Source of the DNA: Pedosphaera sp.
Lineage (GTDB): Bacteria; Verrucomicrobiota; Verrucomicrobiia; Limisphaerales; SIBE01
DNA length: 37,323 bases
Direction: 5' to 3'
Assembly: GCA_009695265.1 (NCBI GenBank)
Contig: SIBE01000009.1
Span: 1-37,323 of the forward strand
Below the pieces are notes generated by a model. The model was not told the origin of the DNA, searched no databases, and saw only the letters and a program-made list of their open reading frames with translations. The stretch's first letter is position 1; each line of letters opens with the position of its first letter. The position numbers and the translations under genes are program-made. Below, piece after piece: positions 24,226-36,340 of the stretch.

Positions 24226-25086
24226 CTAGGACGTGCGATCAGAGGAGAAATCTGCTCCCAGAACACGCCCTGGGTGAGAATAAAGGTTCAAGCTTCGCTC
24301 TCGCAAAAACCCGATCAATGTCTGTCCGCTCTCCTTGGCGAACGCTACCGCCAAGCTCGACGGCGCCGAAAGTGCCGCCACCACCGAGATTCGCGCCGCG
24401 AGAGCCTTTTGCATGATTTCAAACGACGCTCTGCCGCTTACCAACAACACATGACGATCAAATGGCAAAGAATTCGACAGGAATCCATGACCGATCACTT
24501 TGTCCACAGCGTTATGCCGGCCCACATCTTCGCGTGAAACGATCAACTCACCGGCCCCATCGAAGATTGCCGCCGCGTGCAAGCCGCCTGTGCAACTAAA
24601 CGCCTCCTGAGCTGAACGAAGCCGATCAGGCATTAGGAGTAGCTGCTCACCAGAAATGAAAAAATCGGATTCAACGGGAGCAAAGTGCTGATGCACGGAC
24701 TCGATGGAAGCCTTCCCGCATAACCCGCAACTCGACGAAGCAAACACGTGCCGTGTCAATTGGTCAAAATTCACTTCGACAGCAGGCGCGAGAAAAGCAT
24801 TGATCGTGTTTTCGTAGTGCGCTCCTTCGCCTTGCTGGCATGGGCCAATTTCCGTGACATCCGAGCGGCTCCGGATAATTGCCTCAGTTAAAAGGAAGCC
24901 GGCTGCCAATTCTTCATCGTTCCCAGGCGTGCGCATTGTGACCGCGACGCTTCTCCCGCGGACACGAATCTCAAGCGGTTCTTCTTTCGCCAGATAATCA
25001 GGCTTTCGTGCGGCTGGTTTACCTGCTTGCCAACTGATCGCTTCCGTCTTGGCGATTGCCTTGTCGATACGACCTAATGACGTCAT
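24226..25086 (-). CDS. fdhD: Formate dehydrogenase accessory sulfurtransferase FdhD
   Basis: Delivers sulfur from a cysteine desulfurase to the molybdenum cofactor of formate dehydrogenase. The 286 residues show all family marks: the active-site loop SSSCGLCGKASIE with Cys120 and Cys123 (CxxC), FSCTGGLHAAA, REDVGRHNAVDKVIG and LLVSGRASFEIMQKA. Only 10 bases separate it from the preceding dehydrogenase-like gene on the same strand, suggesting one transcript. No formate dehydrogenase gene is present in the window, so the target must lie elsewhere. Confidence 0.95.
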   Translation of the reverse strand: MTSLGRIDKAIAKTEAISWQAGKPAARKPDYLAKEEPLEIRVRGRSVAVTMRTPGNDEELAAGFLLTEAIIRSRSDVTEIGPCQQGEGAHYENTINAFLAPAVEVNFDQLTRHVFASSSCGLCGKASIESVHQHFAPVESDFFISGEQLLLMPDRLRSAQEAFSCTGGLHAAAIFDGAGELIVSREDVGRHNAVDKVIGHGFLSNSLPFDRHVLLVSGRASFEIMQKALAARISVVAALSAPSSLAVAFAKESGQTLIGFLRERSLNLYSHPGRVLGADFSSDRTS

Positions 25087-25096
25087 ATCAGCGGGT

Positions 25097-25987
25097 CTAT
25101 TTTTTCTTGTGTCGGCCTTTGAAAGTTAGTTCGGCGATCCCCGATTTATCCAACTCGCCCAAGCCTTCCGCAACCATCCGATCGTATTGTTTTTTTGTGG
25201 CCTCAGCCAAAGGCAGCTTGAGTTTTTGCTCTTTCGCCAGTTGTAGCGCAATGCCGGAGTCTTTGGCGGCATGCGCCGCGGAAAAGAAGCAGCTGTGATC
25301 GCGGTTTTGCATGTCTTCGCCGTCAGTCGCGAGAACGCGTGAATTAGCGCCCGTCTGAGAAAAAACCTCTCGCAACAGCGGCAAATCAAGGCCGAGCGTA
25401 GCTCCCAATCCCAGCCCTTCCGCCAAGCCGGCCGTATTAATGTTCATGACCATGTTCACGAGAGCTTTGACTTTGGCGGCCTCGCCAGCTTTCCCAGCGT
25501 AACGCATCGAATTGCTCAACTTCTCCAGAATCGGCTTGGCTCGGTTGAATGCTTCCTGGCTACCGCCACACATCAAATAAAGCGTTCCTTCGCGCGCTTG
25601 CGTGATGCTCGAAGCCATACAAGCCTCGAGACTCATCGCCCCGACCTTGTTGGCGCGCGCTTCGACTTCGACATGCGTCTTGGGCGATATAGTCGCACAG
25701 TTGATGAACAACCGGCCCTGGGCTTTGTGCAGCAGGCTTTTGCCCTGTGGAGCATAGATCTGGTCCATCGCCGCATCGTCACTCACGACCGTAATGATGA
25801 CATCCGACAACTCAGTGACTTTGGCCACCTGACGACAAGCTTCGCAGCCCAATTCTTTTGCAAGTTCCTTAGCAACTTTGAGTCTGGCATCATAGACAGC
25901 ACTGACGTTAAAACCACAATCTTTCAGGCGGCGAGCCATGTTTGCACCCATCCGCCCTACACCAACGAATCCAATCTTTTCAGCCAT
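25097..25987 (-). CDS. 3-hydroxyisobutyrate dehydrogenase-like NAD(P)-dependent oxidoreductase
   Basis: Beta-hydroxyacid dehydrogenase of 296 residues (HIBADH/tartronate-semialdehyde reductase/GLYR family). The Rossmann fold starts with KIGFVGVGRMGANMARRL (Gly9, Gly11, Gly14). Further marks are the TISPKTHVEVEA segment (family signature near residue 100), GTLYLMCGGSQEAF and the all-alpha domain with AGEAAKVKALVNMVMN, which carries the catalytic Lys (172 or 174). The substrate might be tartronate semialdehyde, succinic semialdehyde or 3-hydroxyisobutyrate; the sequence does not decide. It precedes fdhD by 10 bases. Confidence 0.88.
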   Translation of the reverse strand: MAEKIGFVGVGRMGANMARRLKDCGFNVSAVYDARLKVAKELAKELGCEACRQVAKVTELSDVIITVVSDDAAMDQIYAPQGKSLLHKAQGRLFINCATISPKTHVEVEARANKVGAMSLEACMASSITQAREGTLYLMCGGSQEAFNRAKPILEKLSNSMRYAGKAGEAAKVKALVNMVMNINTAGLAEGLGLGATLGLDLPLLREVFSQTGANSRVLATDGEDMQNRDHSCFFSAAHAAKDSGIALQLAKEQKLKLPLAEATKKQYDRMVAEGLGELDKSGIAELTFKGRHKKK

Positions 25988-26411
25988 AGCGTGATCCTAA
26001 TCTATTTGTTTTGAATTTTCACATCGAGCGCCGCGATTTCTTCGGCGCCCATGACAGTTATGGGAACGAGTGAAGGAGGCTAATCCAAAGAGTTCGGCTG
26101 AGCACGCTTTTTGTAGCTGCGACGATAAATACCGCCTTTTGTCGGCTCCACCGAACACGAGCCTGATCACCCTTCCATTCACTGGCTTTTCTTCTATAGC
26201 CGTCCAAGCTTCAATCCTCCGCGCAGGTGTGCCGCAAATGTGAGACGTTGATCAAATGAGCGAGTCAGAATGGCGCGTATGGCGCAACCAAGCGTGCTAG
26301 TGGATTGCATTCGGTTCTGTATCAACCTGTTTATAAGCAATACATTAGATTACTATTCAGAGGGCTGGCATTGTCGGTGCTATAGGGGTTTAGAAAATTT
26401 CATAAGATTTT
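25988..26411. other. Intergenic region between the dehydrogenase and dnaK
   Basis: A 424-base divergent spacer with no supported gene; a 61-codon minus-strand frame at 25997-26182 lacks recognisable motifs. The dnaK-proximal 120 bases are AT-rich (for example GTTTATAAGCAATACATTAG) and probably hold the chaperone promoter. No CIRCE inverted repeat is present. Confidence 0.6.
26366..26382 (+). promoter_or_regulatory. Possible sigma-54-type -24/-12 element before dnaK
   Basis: TGGCATTGTCGGTGCTA contains GG (26367-26368) and GC (26379-26380) exactly 10 bases apart, matching the core of TGGCAC-N5-TTGCW. It lies 30 bases before the dnaK ATG, giving a leader of about 18-20 bases. A chance match is possible. 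Confidence 0.3.
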
Positions 26412-28337
26412 ATGGCGAAGGTACTTGGTATAGATCTTGGAACGACGAACTCTTGCATGGCTGTCATGGAGGGAGGAGAGCCTGTCGTTTTGGAAAACTC
26501 AGAAGGCAAGCGCACCACTCCTTCGGTGGTTGCTTTCACAAAGTCGGGGGAGCGAGTTGTAGGAGATCCCGCGAAACGTCAGGGCGTTACAAATCCTCGC
26601 AATACAGTTTATTCGATTAAGCGATTCATGGGTCGCAAATTCGATGAGGTTCAGGAAGAAATCAAAAGGGTTCCCTACAAAGTCGTAAGAGCCGCCAACG
26701 GAGATGCCGCCGTCGAAGTGGATGTGGATGGCAAACCAAAGCAATTCAGTCCGCCCGAGATCTCAGCAATGATTTTGAGCAAGCTGAAAGCGGATGCGGA
26801 AACCCGCCTTGGCGAGAAGGTGACTCAAGCGGTCGTTACTGTTCCGGCATATTTCAATGATTCGCAGCGGCAAGCGACGAAAGACGCCGGCCGAATTGCT
26901 GGCCTCGAGGTTTTACGCATTATCAATGAGCCGACAGCGGCTGCTCTGGCTTACGGGTTAGACAAGAAGAAAGACGAAAAGATCGCTGTCTATGACTTAG
27001 GCGGTGGAACTTTCGACATTTCTGTTTTGGAAATTGGAGATGGAGTTTTTGAAGTTAAGGCGACCAACGGGGATACGCACCTGGGAGGAGATGATTGGGA
27101 CAATCGAATCATGGATTCGATTCTCGATGATTTTAAGCGAGAGCAAGGAATGGACTTGCGAAAGCAGCCGGATGCTCTGCAGCGAATCAAAGAGGAAGCG
27201 GAGAAAGCAAAAATCGCCCTGTCCAGTTCGCAACAATACGACATCAATCTTCCGTTTATCACGGCTGACGCTAGCGGTCCCAAGCACATTAGCATGAAGC
27301 TGACTCGCTCTAAGATGGAGCAGCTTTGCGACGATTTGTTTGAGCGAACCGTGCCGCCGGTTAAGAGCTGCTTGAAAGATGCCGGGCTCACCAACGATCA
27401 GATGGATGAGTTGGTTCTCGTCGGAGGCATGACTCGAATGCCTCATGTCGTGGAGATAGCGCGCTCGCTGGTGAACAAAGCTCCACACCAAGGAGTCAAT
27501 CCAGATGAGGTCGTCGCCGTCGGCGCAGCTATACAAGGCGGCGTTCTCAAAGGAGAAGTCAAAGACGTTTTGCTCCTGGATGTGACCCCGCTCTCATTAG
27601 GGATTGAGACCCTAGGTGGAGTGTTCACGAAGTTGATTGACCGCAACACGACGATTCCTACACGCAAGTCGGAAATCTTTTCGACTGCGTCAGATAATCA
27701 ACCGGGCGTCGAGATACATGTCCTCCAGGGCGAGCGACAGTTTGCCCGCGACAACAAAACGATCGGGAAATTTCATTTAACGGATATTCCGCCGGCGCCA
27801 CGAGGTGTGCCGCAAGTGGAAGTAACTTTCGACATAGATGCCAACGGCATCTTGCATGTCAGCGCCAAGGATCTCGGAACGGGGAAGGAACAGAAAATCA
27901 CAATTACCGCCAGCAGTGGTCTTTCGAAGGAGGAAATCGAAAAGATGCGGAAGGATGCGGAATTGCATGCTGAAGATGATCGGAAACAGAAAGATGAAGT
28001 CGAGACCCGCAACGAAGCGGAGAATGGGGTCTATCGCTCCGAGAAAATGTTGAAGGACAACGGAGACAAAATATCGGGAGACGACAAGACAAAGATCGAA
28101 CAAGCGGTAAACGCAACCAAAGAAGCTATTAAAGGGAGCGATACAGCGGCGATCAAGTCAGCGAGCGAGAAGTTGAATGATGTATGGCAATCCGTTTCAG
28201 CTGAGCTTTACAAAGCGGCTGCTGAAAAAGCCAAAGCCGATAAAGCACACACTGGCTCAGATCAGGGCGGAAAGACGGAATCAGGCAAGGATGAAGGTCC
28301 TATCATCGATGCCGAAGTGGTGGATGAAAAGAAGTAA
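26412..28337 (+). CDS. dnaK: Molecular chaperone DnaK (Hsp70)
   Basis: ATP-dependent Hsp70 that binds exposed hydrophobic segments of unfolded proteins. The 641 residues have the nucleotide-binding signatures [38 protein letters not shown] and [18 protein letters not shown], the linker region [19 protein letters not shown], a substrate-binding domain and a lid ending [13 protein letters not shown]. Length and order are standard. grpE and dnaJ are not adjacent; instead groES-groEL follow after a 135-base gap. There is no Shine-Dalgarno site before the ATG. After the stop a small hairpin CCGCA-GCGAG-TGCGG (28407-28421) without a T-run could attenuate or process the transcript. Confidence 0.98.
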   Translation: MAKVLGIDLGTTNSCMAVMEGGEPVVLENSEGKRTTPSVVAFTKSGERVVGDPAKRQGVTNPRNTVYSIKRFMGRKFDEVQEEIKRVPYKVVRAANGDAAVEVDVDGKPKQFSPPEISAMILSKLKADAETRLGEKVTQAVVTVPAYFNDSQRQATKDAGRIAGLEVLRIINEPTAAALAYGLDKKKDEKIAVYDLGGGTFDISVLEIGDGVFEVKATNGDTHLGGDDWDNRIMDSILDDFKREQGMDLRKQPDALQRIKEEAEKAKIALSSSQQYDINLPFITADASGPKHISMKLTRSKMEQLCDDLFERTVPPVKSCLKDAGLTNDQMDELVLVGGMTRMPHVVEIARSLVNKAPHQGVNPDEVVAVGAAIQGGVLKGEVKDVLLLDVTPLSLGIETLGGVFTKLIDRNTTIPTRKSEIFSTASDNQPGVEIHVLQGERQFARDNKTIGKFHLTDIPPAPRGVPQVEVTFDIDANGILHVSAKDLGTGKEQKITITASSGLSKEEIEKMRKDAELHAEDDRKQKDEVETRNEAENGVYRSEKMLKDNGDKISGDDKTKIEQAVNATKEAIKGSDTAAIKSASEKLNDVWQSVSAELYKAAAEKAKADKAHTGSDQGGKTESGKDEGPIIDAEVVDEKK

Positions 28338-28472
28338 GCGGAAGTGTTTCGCTTGGAAAGCGTGAATTGAAACCGTTTGACCTGGCGTGACACGACAAAC
28401 ATTTTCCCGCAGCGAGTGCGGCGGGATTTGATTCATTAAGAAAATCAAAACAACAAAATAAATAACAAACCT

Positions 28473-30442
<1,970 letters not shown>

Positions 30443-30480
30443 GTCGCTCCCCTTAGCCGAGGAACTTAAAATAACTCAAT

Positions 30481-30513
30481 GTGAGGCTGGTCTTTGCCAG
30501 CCTCACTTTTTTT
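30481..30513 (+). terminator. Rho-independent terminator of groESL
   Basis: Perfect 10-bp stem (GTGAGGCTGG with CCAGCCTCAC), 6-base loop TCTTTG, followed by seven T. It ends the dnaK-groES-groEL block 38 bases after the groEL stop. Confidence 0.93.
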
Positions 30514-30568
30514 GTACCGTAGGGGAAAGTCATGATTGCTAAACGCATCGGCATCTTGATATTCGTTG

Positions 30569-30958
30569 ATGGCTGACCACCTACTGAACATGCAATCTGC
30601 GCCGCAATCTACTCGTTCGCCAATAACACGCCGGACCCTACTGAAGAATGGGAACTCCATTCACGGTCTGGTCGGCTGGGAACATCACGGTTTACCGGCG
30701 TCCCGACCCGGCCTGGAGATTGTGGCCGAAGGCCCAGTGTTCAGTGGTGGCAAACCGCAAGGCGTGGACTACACAGCGACCCTGTATCCAAGCTCAAAAG
30801 GCAACTTGGTTTTCAACGCGGCGACGATCTGGTTGTCCGACGGCCTGAGCGCTCCTCCGGGTTATCTGCGGCCTGCGGCGCACGGCAGCACTCCGACAGG
30901 TCCGGATATCCGAGTTCAGCAAATGACCAAGAACCTATTCGCTCGATTCGCCAGATGA
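30569..30958 (+). pseudogene. C-terminal remnant of an N,N-dimethylformamidase-like protein
   Basis: From about 30659 the frame encodes HGLVGWEHHGLPASRPGLEI, TATLYPSSKGNLVFNAATIW, LSDGLSAPPGYLRPAAHG and GPDIRVQQMTKNLFARF. This resembles the C-terminal end of large proteins related to the dimethylformamidase beta subunit, which continue several hundred residues upstream of this segment. Here only about 100 residues remain and the N-terminal 30 are unrelated, so the gene is truncated. It could instead be expressed as a small protein from the ATG at 30569, but no signal peptide or ribosome-binding site supports this. Confidence 0.6.
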
Positions 30959-31016
30959 CGGCGTTGATGCACCCTCGATGTAAGTACTCCCAGACTTCGT
31001 ATGGGAGATGAATCTC

Positions 31017-31709
31017 ATGACACTGCTCGAAGACAAAACCAAGCAACGTTACCAGGGCCAACAGGGGAGGCATTACCATGAATCCAAGCGGTCTGTGCCC
31101 GATCAAGCTTTTCCTTGGGTCGCACGGCTGCGCGCGGAAAAGATTTCTCCTCACGTGACGAGGGAAGAAACCGTCTTCGAGTATGGAGTTGGCTTCGGCT
31201 GGAATTTGGCGCAACTCCGATGCAGGAGACGCTTGGGATCGGATGTCGCCGAATTCTTGGAGCCAGTGATCCGGGAGCAAGGCATTGAATTTGTCGCAGA
31301 TCCCAACACGGTTGCCGAGGGTTCGATGGACGTGGTCATTTGTCATCACGTCCTTGAACACGCTCTGCATCCTCCCGAAATGTTGACAGCGATTCACCGA
31401 CTGCTGCGGCAAGGGGGCAAGCTTCTGCTATTCGTCCCCTATGAAAAGGAACGGCGATTCCGCACCTATAATCCTGTTGAACCCAACCACCATCTCTACT
31501 CCTGGAATGTACAAACTCTCGGCAGACTGGTGGCTGAAACCGGCTTCGAAGTCCGCGAGGCGAGGATCGGACGATTTGGGCAGGAGCGCTTTGCGGCCGT
31601 TTGGGCAGCGAGGCTTTCCCTGGGTGAAACGGGCTTCCGATTGCTCCGGTTTATAGCAAATCGGCTGAAGAACGAAGTAGAGGTTCAGGTGGTGGCTATG
31701 AAGCCTTGA
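31017..31709 (+). CDS. Class I SAM-dependent methyltransferase
   Basis: Small-molecule methyltransferase of about 230 residues. Motif I is TVFEYGVGFGWNLAQL (E-x-G-x-G-x-G-like), the acidic motif II lies at VADPNT, and motif IV-like MDVVICHHVLEHALHPPEML (HxLEH) is typical of Methyltransf_11/23. KLLLFVPYEKERRF is the post-motif strand. The ATG at 31017 is preferred because GGGAG stands 9 bases upstream; ATG 31008 is an alternative adding three residues. Substrate is unknown; ubiquinone-type and polyketide-type homologues share these motifs. It stands alone between a remnant and purH. Confidence 0.85.
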   Translation: MTLLEDKTKQRYQGQQGRHYHESKRSVPDQAFPWVARLRAEKISPHVTREETVFEYGVGFGWNLAQLRCRRRLGSDVAEFLEPVIREQGIEFVADPNTVAEGSMDVVICHHVLEHALHPPEMLTAIHRLLRQGGKLLLFVPYEKERRFRTYNPVEPNHHLYSWNVQTLGRLVAETGFEVREARIGRFGQERFAAVWAARLSLGETGFRLLRFIANRLKNEVEVQVVAMKP

Positions 31710-31818
31710 TCTCGTTTACTTATTTTCCTTTTCTGCCAACGCTTTGCTTCAGTCGATAAAGTCCTCTCATTTGCCGGTTGACTGCCGACTGTTTTCTTAA
31801 CGATCTTATCCGCGATTT

Positions 31819-33399
31819 ATGTCGAAGATTCAACGTGCTCTGCTCTCGGTTTCGGATAAAACGGGGCTGGTCCCCTTCGCCCAGACGCTGGCTCAATCGG
31901 GTGTGGAATTGATCTCCACGGGTGGGACGGCCAAGGCGTTGCGCGAGCACGGAGTCCCGGTCATCGACCTGAGCTCCTACACTGGCTTTCCGGAAATGCT
32001 TGATGGACGCGTCAAAACGCTTCATCCGAAAGTCCATGGCGGGCTGCTGTTCATCAGAAGCAACCCGGCCCACCAAACCACTGTTCAAGAACACGGGATC
32101 AACCCTATCGATTTGGTGGTCGTCAACCTCTACCCCTTCGAGCAAACCGTCGCCAAACCCGAAGTCACCTTGCACGATGCGATTGAGAACATCGACATCG
32201 GCGGCCCCTCCATGCTGCGCAGCGCGGCGAAGAACCACGAAAGCGTCACGGTGGTGGTGGACCCAAACGACTACGCCGAGGTCGCCTCGCAAATCCAAGC
32301 GAGTGGCAATACCACGCTTGAGCTGCGTCGGAAGCTTGCGGCCAAAGTCTTTGGTCGAACAGCGAGCTACGATGCAGCGATTGCAAATTATCTGACGCGG
32401 CGGTTTCAAGAATCCGAGATCAACACAGCGTATGCGCCGGATGCTCCTCCGCACTTGCCTGCGGAATTAGTCCTCAGCGCACCGCGGGTGCAATCGCTGC
32501 GCTACGGCGAAAACCCCCATCAACGCGCGGCGCTTTATGGAGGATTCAACCGTTTCTTTCACCAACTGCATGGGAAGGAATTGTCTTACAACAACATTCT
32601 CGACCTCACCGCCGCCGCGCAGCTTATTGCCGAGTTCTTAATCGACGACCCCACGCTGGCCATTCTAAAACACACGAACCCCTGCGGCGTCGGCCAAGCT
32701 GCGAGCCTGCGCGAAGCGTGGGACAAAGCGTTCGCCACGGACAAACAGGCGCCATTCGGAGGGATCATCGCGGTCAACCAGACTCTTGATCTACCCTGTG
32801 CCGAGGCTATCACAGAGATATTCAGCGAGGTCATCGTCGCGCCGGATTTCGCACCGGAAGCCTTGGCGCTCTTGCAAAAAAAGAAAAATCTACGCCTGCT
32901 GAAAATGCTGGCCAACCCTGCGACGGCAAGCCCCTTGGAAGTCCGTAGTGTCGGCGTCGATTCATTTCTGATTCAAGAGCGTGATCTGAAAAGCGTGACC
33001 CAATCAGGTCTCAAAGTTGTCACGAAGCGGCCTCCCACCGAAACTGAACTGAGAGCACTGCTCTTCGGCTGGCGAGTGGTCAAGCACGTGAAGTCTAACG
33101 CGATCGTCTATGCTGGACCCGATCGCACGGTGGGCATCGGCGCCGGACAAATGAGCCGTGTCGATTCTAGTCAGATCGCAGTGTGGAAGGCGGGCGAAGC
33201 CAAGCTTTCGTTGAAAGGCAGCGTCGTGTGTAGCGATGCTTTTTTTCCTTTTCCAGACGGACTGATTGCGGCTGCCGAAGCGGGGGCGACGGCGGCTATT
33301 CAACCCGGCGGCTCAGTGCGAGATCCTGAAGTCATTGCTGCTGCGGATGCGCGAGACGTAGCCATGGTTTTCACAGGGATCCGGCATTTCCGGCATTAG
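31819..33399 (+). CDS. purH: Bifunctional AICAR transformylase / IMP cyclohydrolase PurH
   Basis: Catalyses the last two steps of de novo purine synthesis, formylation of AICAR with 10-formyl-THF and cyclisation to IMP, in the cytosol. The N-terminal cyclohydrolase (MGS-like) domain has [45 protein letters not shown] and [17 protein letters not shown]. The transformylase domain begins near residue 200 with [17 protein letters not shown] and has the catalytic-site [11 protein letters not shown] (Lys284, His285), [13 protein letters not shown] and [17 protein letters not shown]. The length of 526 is normal. No Shine-Dalgarno motif precedes the ATG. Confidence 0.97.
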   Translation: MSKIQRALLSVSDKTGLVPFAQTLAQSGVELISTGGTAKALREHGVPVIDLSSYTGFPEMLDGRVKTLHPKVHGGLLFIRSNPAHQTTVQEHGINPIDLVVVNLYPFEQTVAKPEVTLHDAIENIDIGGPSMLRSAAKNHESVTVVVDPNDYAEVASQIQASGNTTLELRRKLAAKVFGRTASYDAAIANYLTRRFQESEINTAYAPDAPPHLPAELVLSAPRVQSLRYGENPHQRAALYGGFNRFFHQLHGKELSYNNILDLTAAAQLIAEFLIDDPTLAILKHTNPCGVGQAASLREAWDKAFATDKQAPFGGIIAVNQTLDLPCAEAITEIFSEVIVAPDFAPEALALLQKKKNLRLLKMLANPATASPLEVRSVGVDSFLIQERDLKSVTQSGLKVVTKRPPTETELRALLFGWRVVKHVKSNAIVYAGPDRTVGIGAGQMSRVDSSQIAVWKAGEAKLSLKGSVVCSDAFFPFPDGLIAAAEAGATAAIQPGGSVRDPEVIAAADARDVAMVFTGIRHFRH

Positions 33400-33500
33400 C
33401 TGAACCGGCTACTTTACCCGATTCATTCCCCAGAACACACTCCAGTCATCGGGAAGTCGAGGGCTCCCCCGCCAACACAGTGCCGTCCCACGCAGAGACC

Positions 33501-34559
33501 TTATTTCTTCTTGTCGGGAACGACGATCTCAACGCCAGCCTCCGTCTTCAGTGAAACCACAAAGGTTGGCAGTTGCTTCTGCACCTCTTCTTTCACCAAA
33601 GTCTCCTTAATCCTGCCCTCCACTTTGGCGTAATCAATTTGCTTCACTGGAACCTTTTCGATCACCTTAATAATGTGATAGCCGTATCGAGTCGTGACCA
33701 GTTCGCTGATTTGATTGATGCCCAGAGAAAAAGCCGCCCCTTCAAATTCCGGAACTCGACTTTCGTTGTCCTTCGTCCGTGCGACAGTGTATTCCCCTCC
33801 CTGATTCTTCGAGGCGGCATCTTCGGAAAACTCCTTCGCTAGCCAGGCAAAATCCTCACCGGCCTTGGCTCGGGTCAAGACCTTCTGCGCTAACCGCTGT
33901 TTTTCCACCTTCTTGTCCGGCAACAATTCCTGGCCGGTTGCGGGATCGCGGGTGTAAATCAAGACGTGGCGAACCTTGGCCAATTCAGGCTCTTGAAAGT
34001 AACCAGGATTCTTCTCATAAAACTCCTTCATTTGAGCCTCGGTCACGGTCACCTTGATCTTCAGCTCGCGATCGATGACAGCGTTGACGACACCTTGCTC
34101 AAGAATTTGCGCGTGGAACTTTTCGGGCGTCATTCCCAGCGAGATCAATTGCCTATTGAACGACTCTTCGGAAGGCATTTGCTTTTTCTGCTCCGCGACG
34201 AATAACTCACCGATCTCCTTCCCTTTGGTTTTATCAGCTTCAGTCGCCCGGCCTAAGAGGAGTTGAGTTGCGATCAATTTCTCAAGAATATCAGCCTCGA
34301 CCTTTGAACGCATTGCTTCTGAAACCCTTTCCCCCATTGCGGCGCGGTTGGACTTGAACGTGATGAACATGTCATCCACTTGGCTTTGCCTGACCTCAAC
34401 GTCTTTTCCTTTGGCGATAATTTTATCTCCAAATAACGTCGCGGCACTCGGGGGAGGGGCTGCGGTTTTCTCGAGTTTCCGTTCGGCCCCGAGGACCGCG
34501 CCAGACAAAGTGAGTGCTAGGATGAGCCCATGAGCAAACCGACTGTTAAATGATTTCAT
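33501..34559 (-). CDS. Periplasmic parvulin-type peptidyl-prolyl isomerase (SurA/PrsA-like)
   Basis: Exported foldase of 352 residues. The start at 34559 is supported by AAGG about 6 bases upstream on the minus strand; a further in-frame start at 34577 is less likely. A signal peptide (SFNSRFAHGLILALTLSGAV, cleavage near LGA) precedes a SurA-N-like helical chaperone region (about 60-190) with KVEADILEKLIATQLLL and MTPEKFHAQILEQGVVNAVI. The rotamase domain (about 195-300) has KVRHVLIYTRDP, FAWLAKEFSEDAASKNQGGE, FEGAAFSLGINQISELV and TRYGYHIIKVIE. It probably assists outer-membrane protein folding. It lies 97 bases past serA on the same strand, so a common transcript is possible. Confidence 0.9.
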   Translation of the reverse strand: MKSFNSRFAHGLILALTLSGAVLGAERKLEKTAAPPPSAATLFGDKIIAKGKDVEVRQSQVDDMFITFKSNRAAMGERVSEAMRSKVEADILEKLIATQLLLGRATEADKTKGKEIGELFVAEQKKQMPSEESFNRQLISLGMTPEKFHAQILEQGVVNAVIDRELKIKVTVTEAQMKEFYEKNPGYFQEPELAKVRHVLIYTRDPATGQELLPDKKVEKQRLAQKVLTRAKAGEDFAWLAKEFSEDAASKNQGGEYTVARTKDNESRVPEFEGAAFSLGINQISELVTTRYGYHIIKVIEKVPVKQIDYAKVEGRIKETLVKEEVQKQLPTFVVSLKTEAGVEIVVPDKKK

Positions 34560-34656
34560 TGCGACCTTACGTATCAAACCAAACTGTAATACTAACTTTC
34601 AACCACGCTTCAAGCCGAGAAGATTTTCAGCCGCCGACCGCCCATTGGCCTGAATG

Positions 34657-36246
34657 CTAAAGTTTCACCACACGGATGTTGCTAATGTCCGGATCGTTTT
34701 GAATCTCGTCCAGCAGTGTTTGAGGCGGAACGCTATCCAGATTGAGGACAGTGAGCGCCATGCCACCCAGATTCTCGCGGCTCAAGCTCATGCTGGCGAT
34801 ATTCACTTTATGCTGGCCCATCATCGTTCCAATATAGCCAACCATGCCAGGCCGATCTCTGTTGTTCATCAGAAAGAGCACGCCTGAAGGGACAATTTCC
34901 ACAGGTTGGCCGTTCACCCGGACTATGCGGGGTTCATTCCGTTTGCCAAAAAAAGTTCCGCCAGCCGAAACCTTTTGATCTCCAGAAAAGACGGCGACGT
35001 GGAGCCATTCATTGTAATCCGTCTCTTCGTTCGACTTGATTTCCTCGACGAGCAAGCCCAACGACTGCGCAAGTGTCCGCACATTGACCTGGTTGACCTC
35101 GTTACCTCCGGCCGCGGCGAGGAACCCCTTCAGGACTGAACGCGTTATCGGATCGCCTGGGACTTCTGTAGCCCTGCCCCCATACGTGACGACCAAACGA
35201 TCGTTTCGCTTAGGGGCCAGTTGTGCCAGGAGGCGCCCGAGCTTTTCGCCCAGGTGCAAGTACGGCTTTACCAGCGCATACGTCTTGGCATCCAAGTTCG
35301 GCAAATTCACCGCGTTTCGAACGGTGCCAGTGATCAAGTAATCGGTGATCGCTTCTGCTACCTCAATCCCGACATTTTCCTGCGCCTCCTCCGTGCTCGC
35401 GCCCAGGTGAGGTGTCATGATCACTTGCGGCAGGTCGCGCAATGGGAAAGCAGTTGGCGGGGGTTCTAGTTCGTACACATCCAGCGCAGCGCCAGCGACA
35501 TGGCCAGCTTGAATCGCCGCCGCGAGATCCGCCTCGTTGATGATGCCGCCACGCGCGCAGTTGAGGACGCGCACTCCTTTCTTCATTTTCGCGAACGCTG
35601 CGGCGTTGATCATCCCTTTAGTCTCGTCTGTCATCGGCATGTGAACGGTAAGGAAATCCGAACGCGTGTACATCTCATCCAATTCCACAAGCTCAACCTG
35701 GAGCGCCTTGGCTCGCGACAACGCCAGATAGGGGTCGAACGCCAACACCCGCATCCCGAACGCGATCGCCCGGCGTGCCACCTCGCTCCCAATCCGTCCC
35801 ATCCCGAGAATACCCAACGTCTTATTGTAAAGCTCGACTCCATGGAATGACTTGCGATTCCACTCGCCGGCTTTCATCGACATGTGTGCTTGAGGAACTT
35901 TTCGAGCCAAAGCCATGAGCATCGAGAAGGTCAATTCGGTGGTGGAAATCGTGTTCCCGCTCGGAGTGTTCATGACCACGATCCCACGCTGCGTGGCCGC
36001 GTCCACATCGACGTTATCGACACCGACGCCTGCTCGTCCGATAACCCGCAGCTTCGGCGCCGCCTCCATTACCTTGCGCGTGATCTTCGTCTCGGAACGA
36101 ACCACCATTGCCTCAACATCTGAAACCAGCGGGAGCAACTCGGGCTCGGACAGGCGCTTTGGCAGAACAATCACCTTGAACTCCGACTGCTGCTCAAAAA
36201 GCGCAATGCCTTTGGGCGAGATCGGATCGCAAATCATTACGTTCAT
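34657..36246 (-). CDS. serA: D-3-phosphoglycerate dehydrogenase SerA
   Basis: First step of serine synthesis: 3-phosphoglycerate to 3-phosphohydroxypyruvate with NAD. The 529 residues form the long type with an intervening ASB domain (about 320-450) and a C-terminal ACT domain (about 455-529) for serine feedback, as in Mycobacterium tuberculosis. The NAD site is [15 protein letters not shown] (Gly148, Gly150, Gly153); the catalytic trio is Arg232 (NCARGG), Glu261 (YELEPPP) and His280 (TPHLGAST). ACT residues include [20 protein letters not shown] and [14 protein letters not shown]. The ATG at 36246 is the natural family start. No ribosome-binding site is evident. Confidence 0.97.
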   Translation of the reverse strand: MNVMICDPISPKGIALFEQQSEFKVIVLPKRLSEPELLPLVSDVEAMVVRSETKITRKVMEAAPKLRVIGRAGVGVDNVDVDAATQRGIVVMNTPSGNTISTTELTFSMLMALARKVPQAHMSMKAGEWNRKSFHGVELYNKTLGILGMGRIGSEVARRAIAFGMRVLAFDPYLALSRAKALQVELVELDEMYTRSDFLTVHMPMTDETKGMINAAAFAKMKKGVRVLNCARGGIINEADLAAAIQAGHVAGAALDVYELEPPPTAFPLRDLPQVIMTPHLGASTEEAQENVGIEVAEAITDYLITGTVRNAVNLPNLDAKTYALVKPYLHLGEKLGRLLAQLAPKRNDRLVVTYGGRATEVPGDPITRSVLKGFLAAAGGNEVNQVNVRTLAQSLGLLVEEIKSNEETDYNEWLHVAVFSGDQKVSAGGTFFGKRNEPRIVRVNGQPVEIVPSGVLFLMNNRDRPGMVGYIGTMMGQHKVNIASMSLSRENLGGMALTVLNLDSVPPQTLLDEIQNDPDISNIRVVKL

Positions 36247-36340
36247 AGAATAAAGTGGCGCAGTCTAGGGAATGACACTCACACGGTCAAATGATTCAAT
36301 CCGGATTTTGCCTCGCCGACGACTCGGCACCCTAACCATC

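Noticed and set aside
26230-28472. CIRCE operator before dnaK or groES
   Set aside because: No TTAGCACTC-N9-GAGTGCTAA-like repeat is present in either leader.
31720-32454. Minus-strand frame of 244 codons over purH
   Set aside because: Entirely antisense to conserved PurH residues; no family resemblance.
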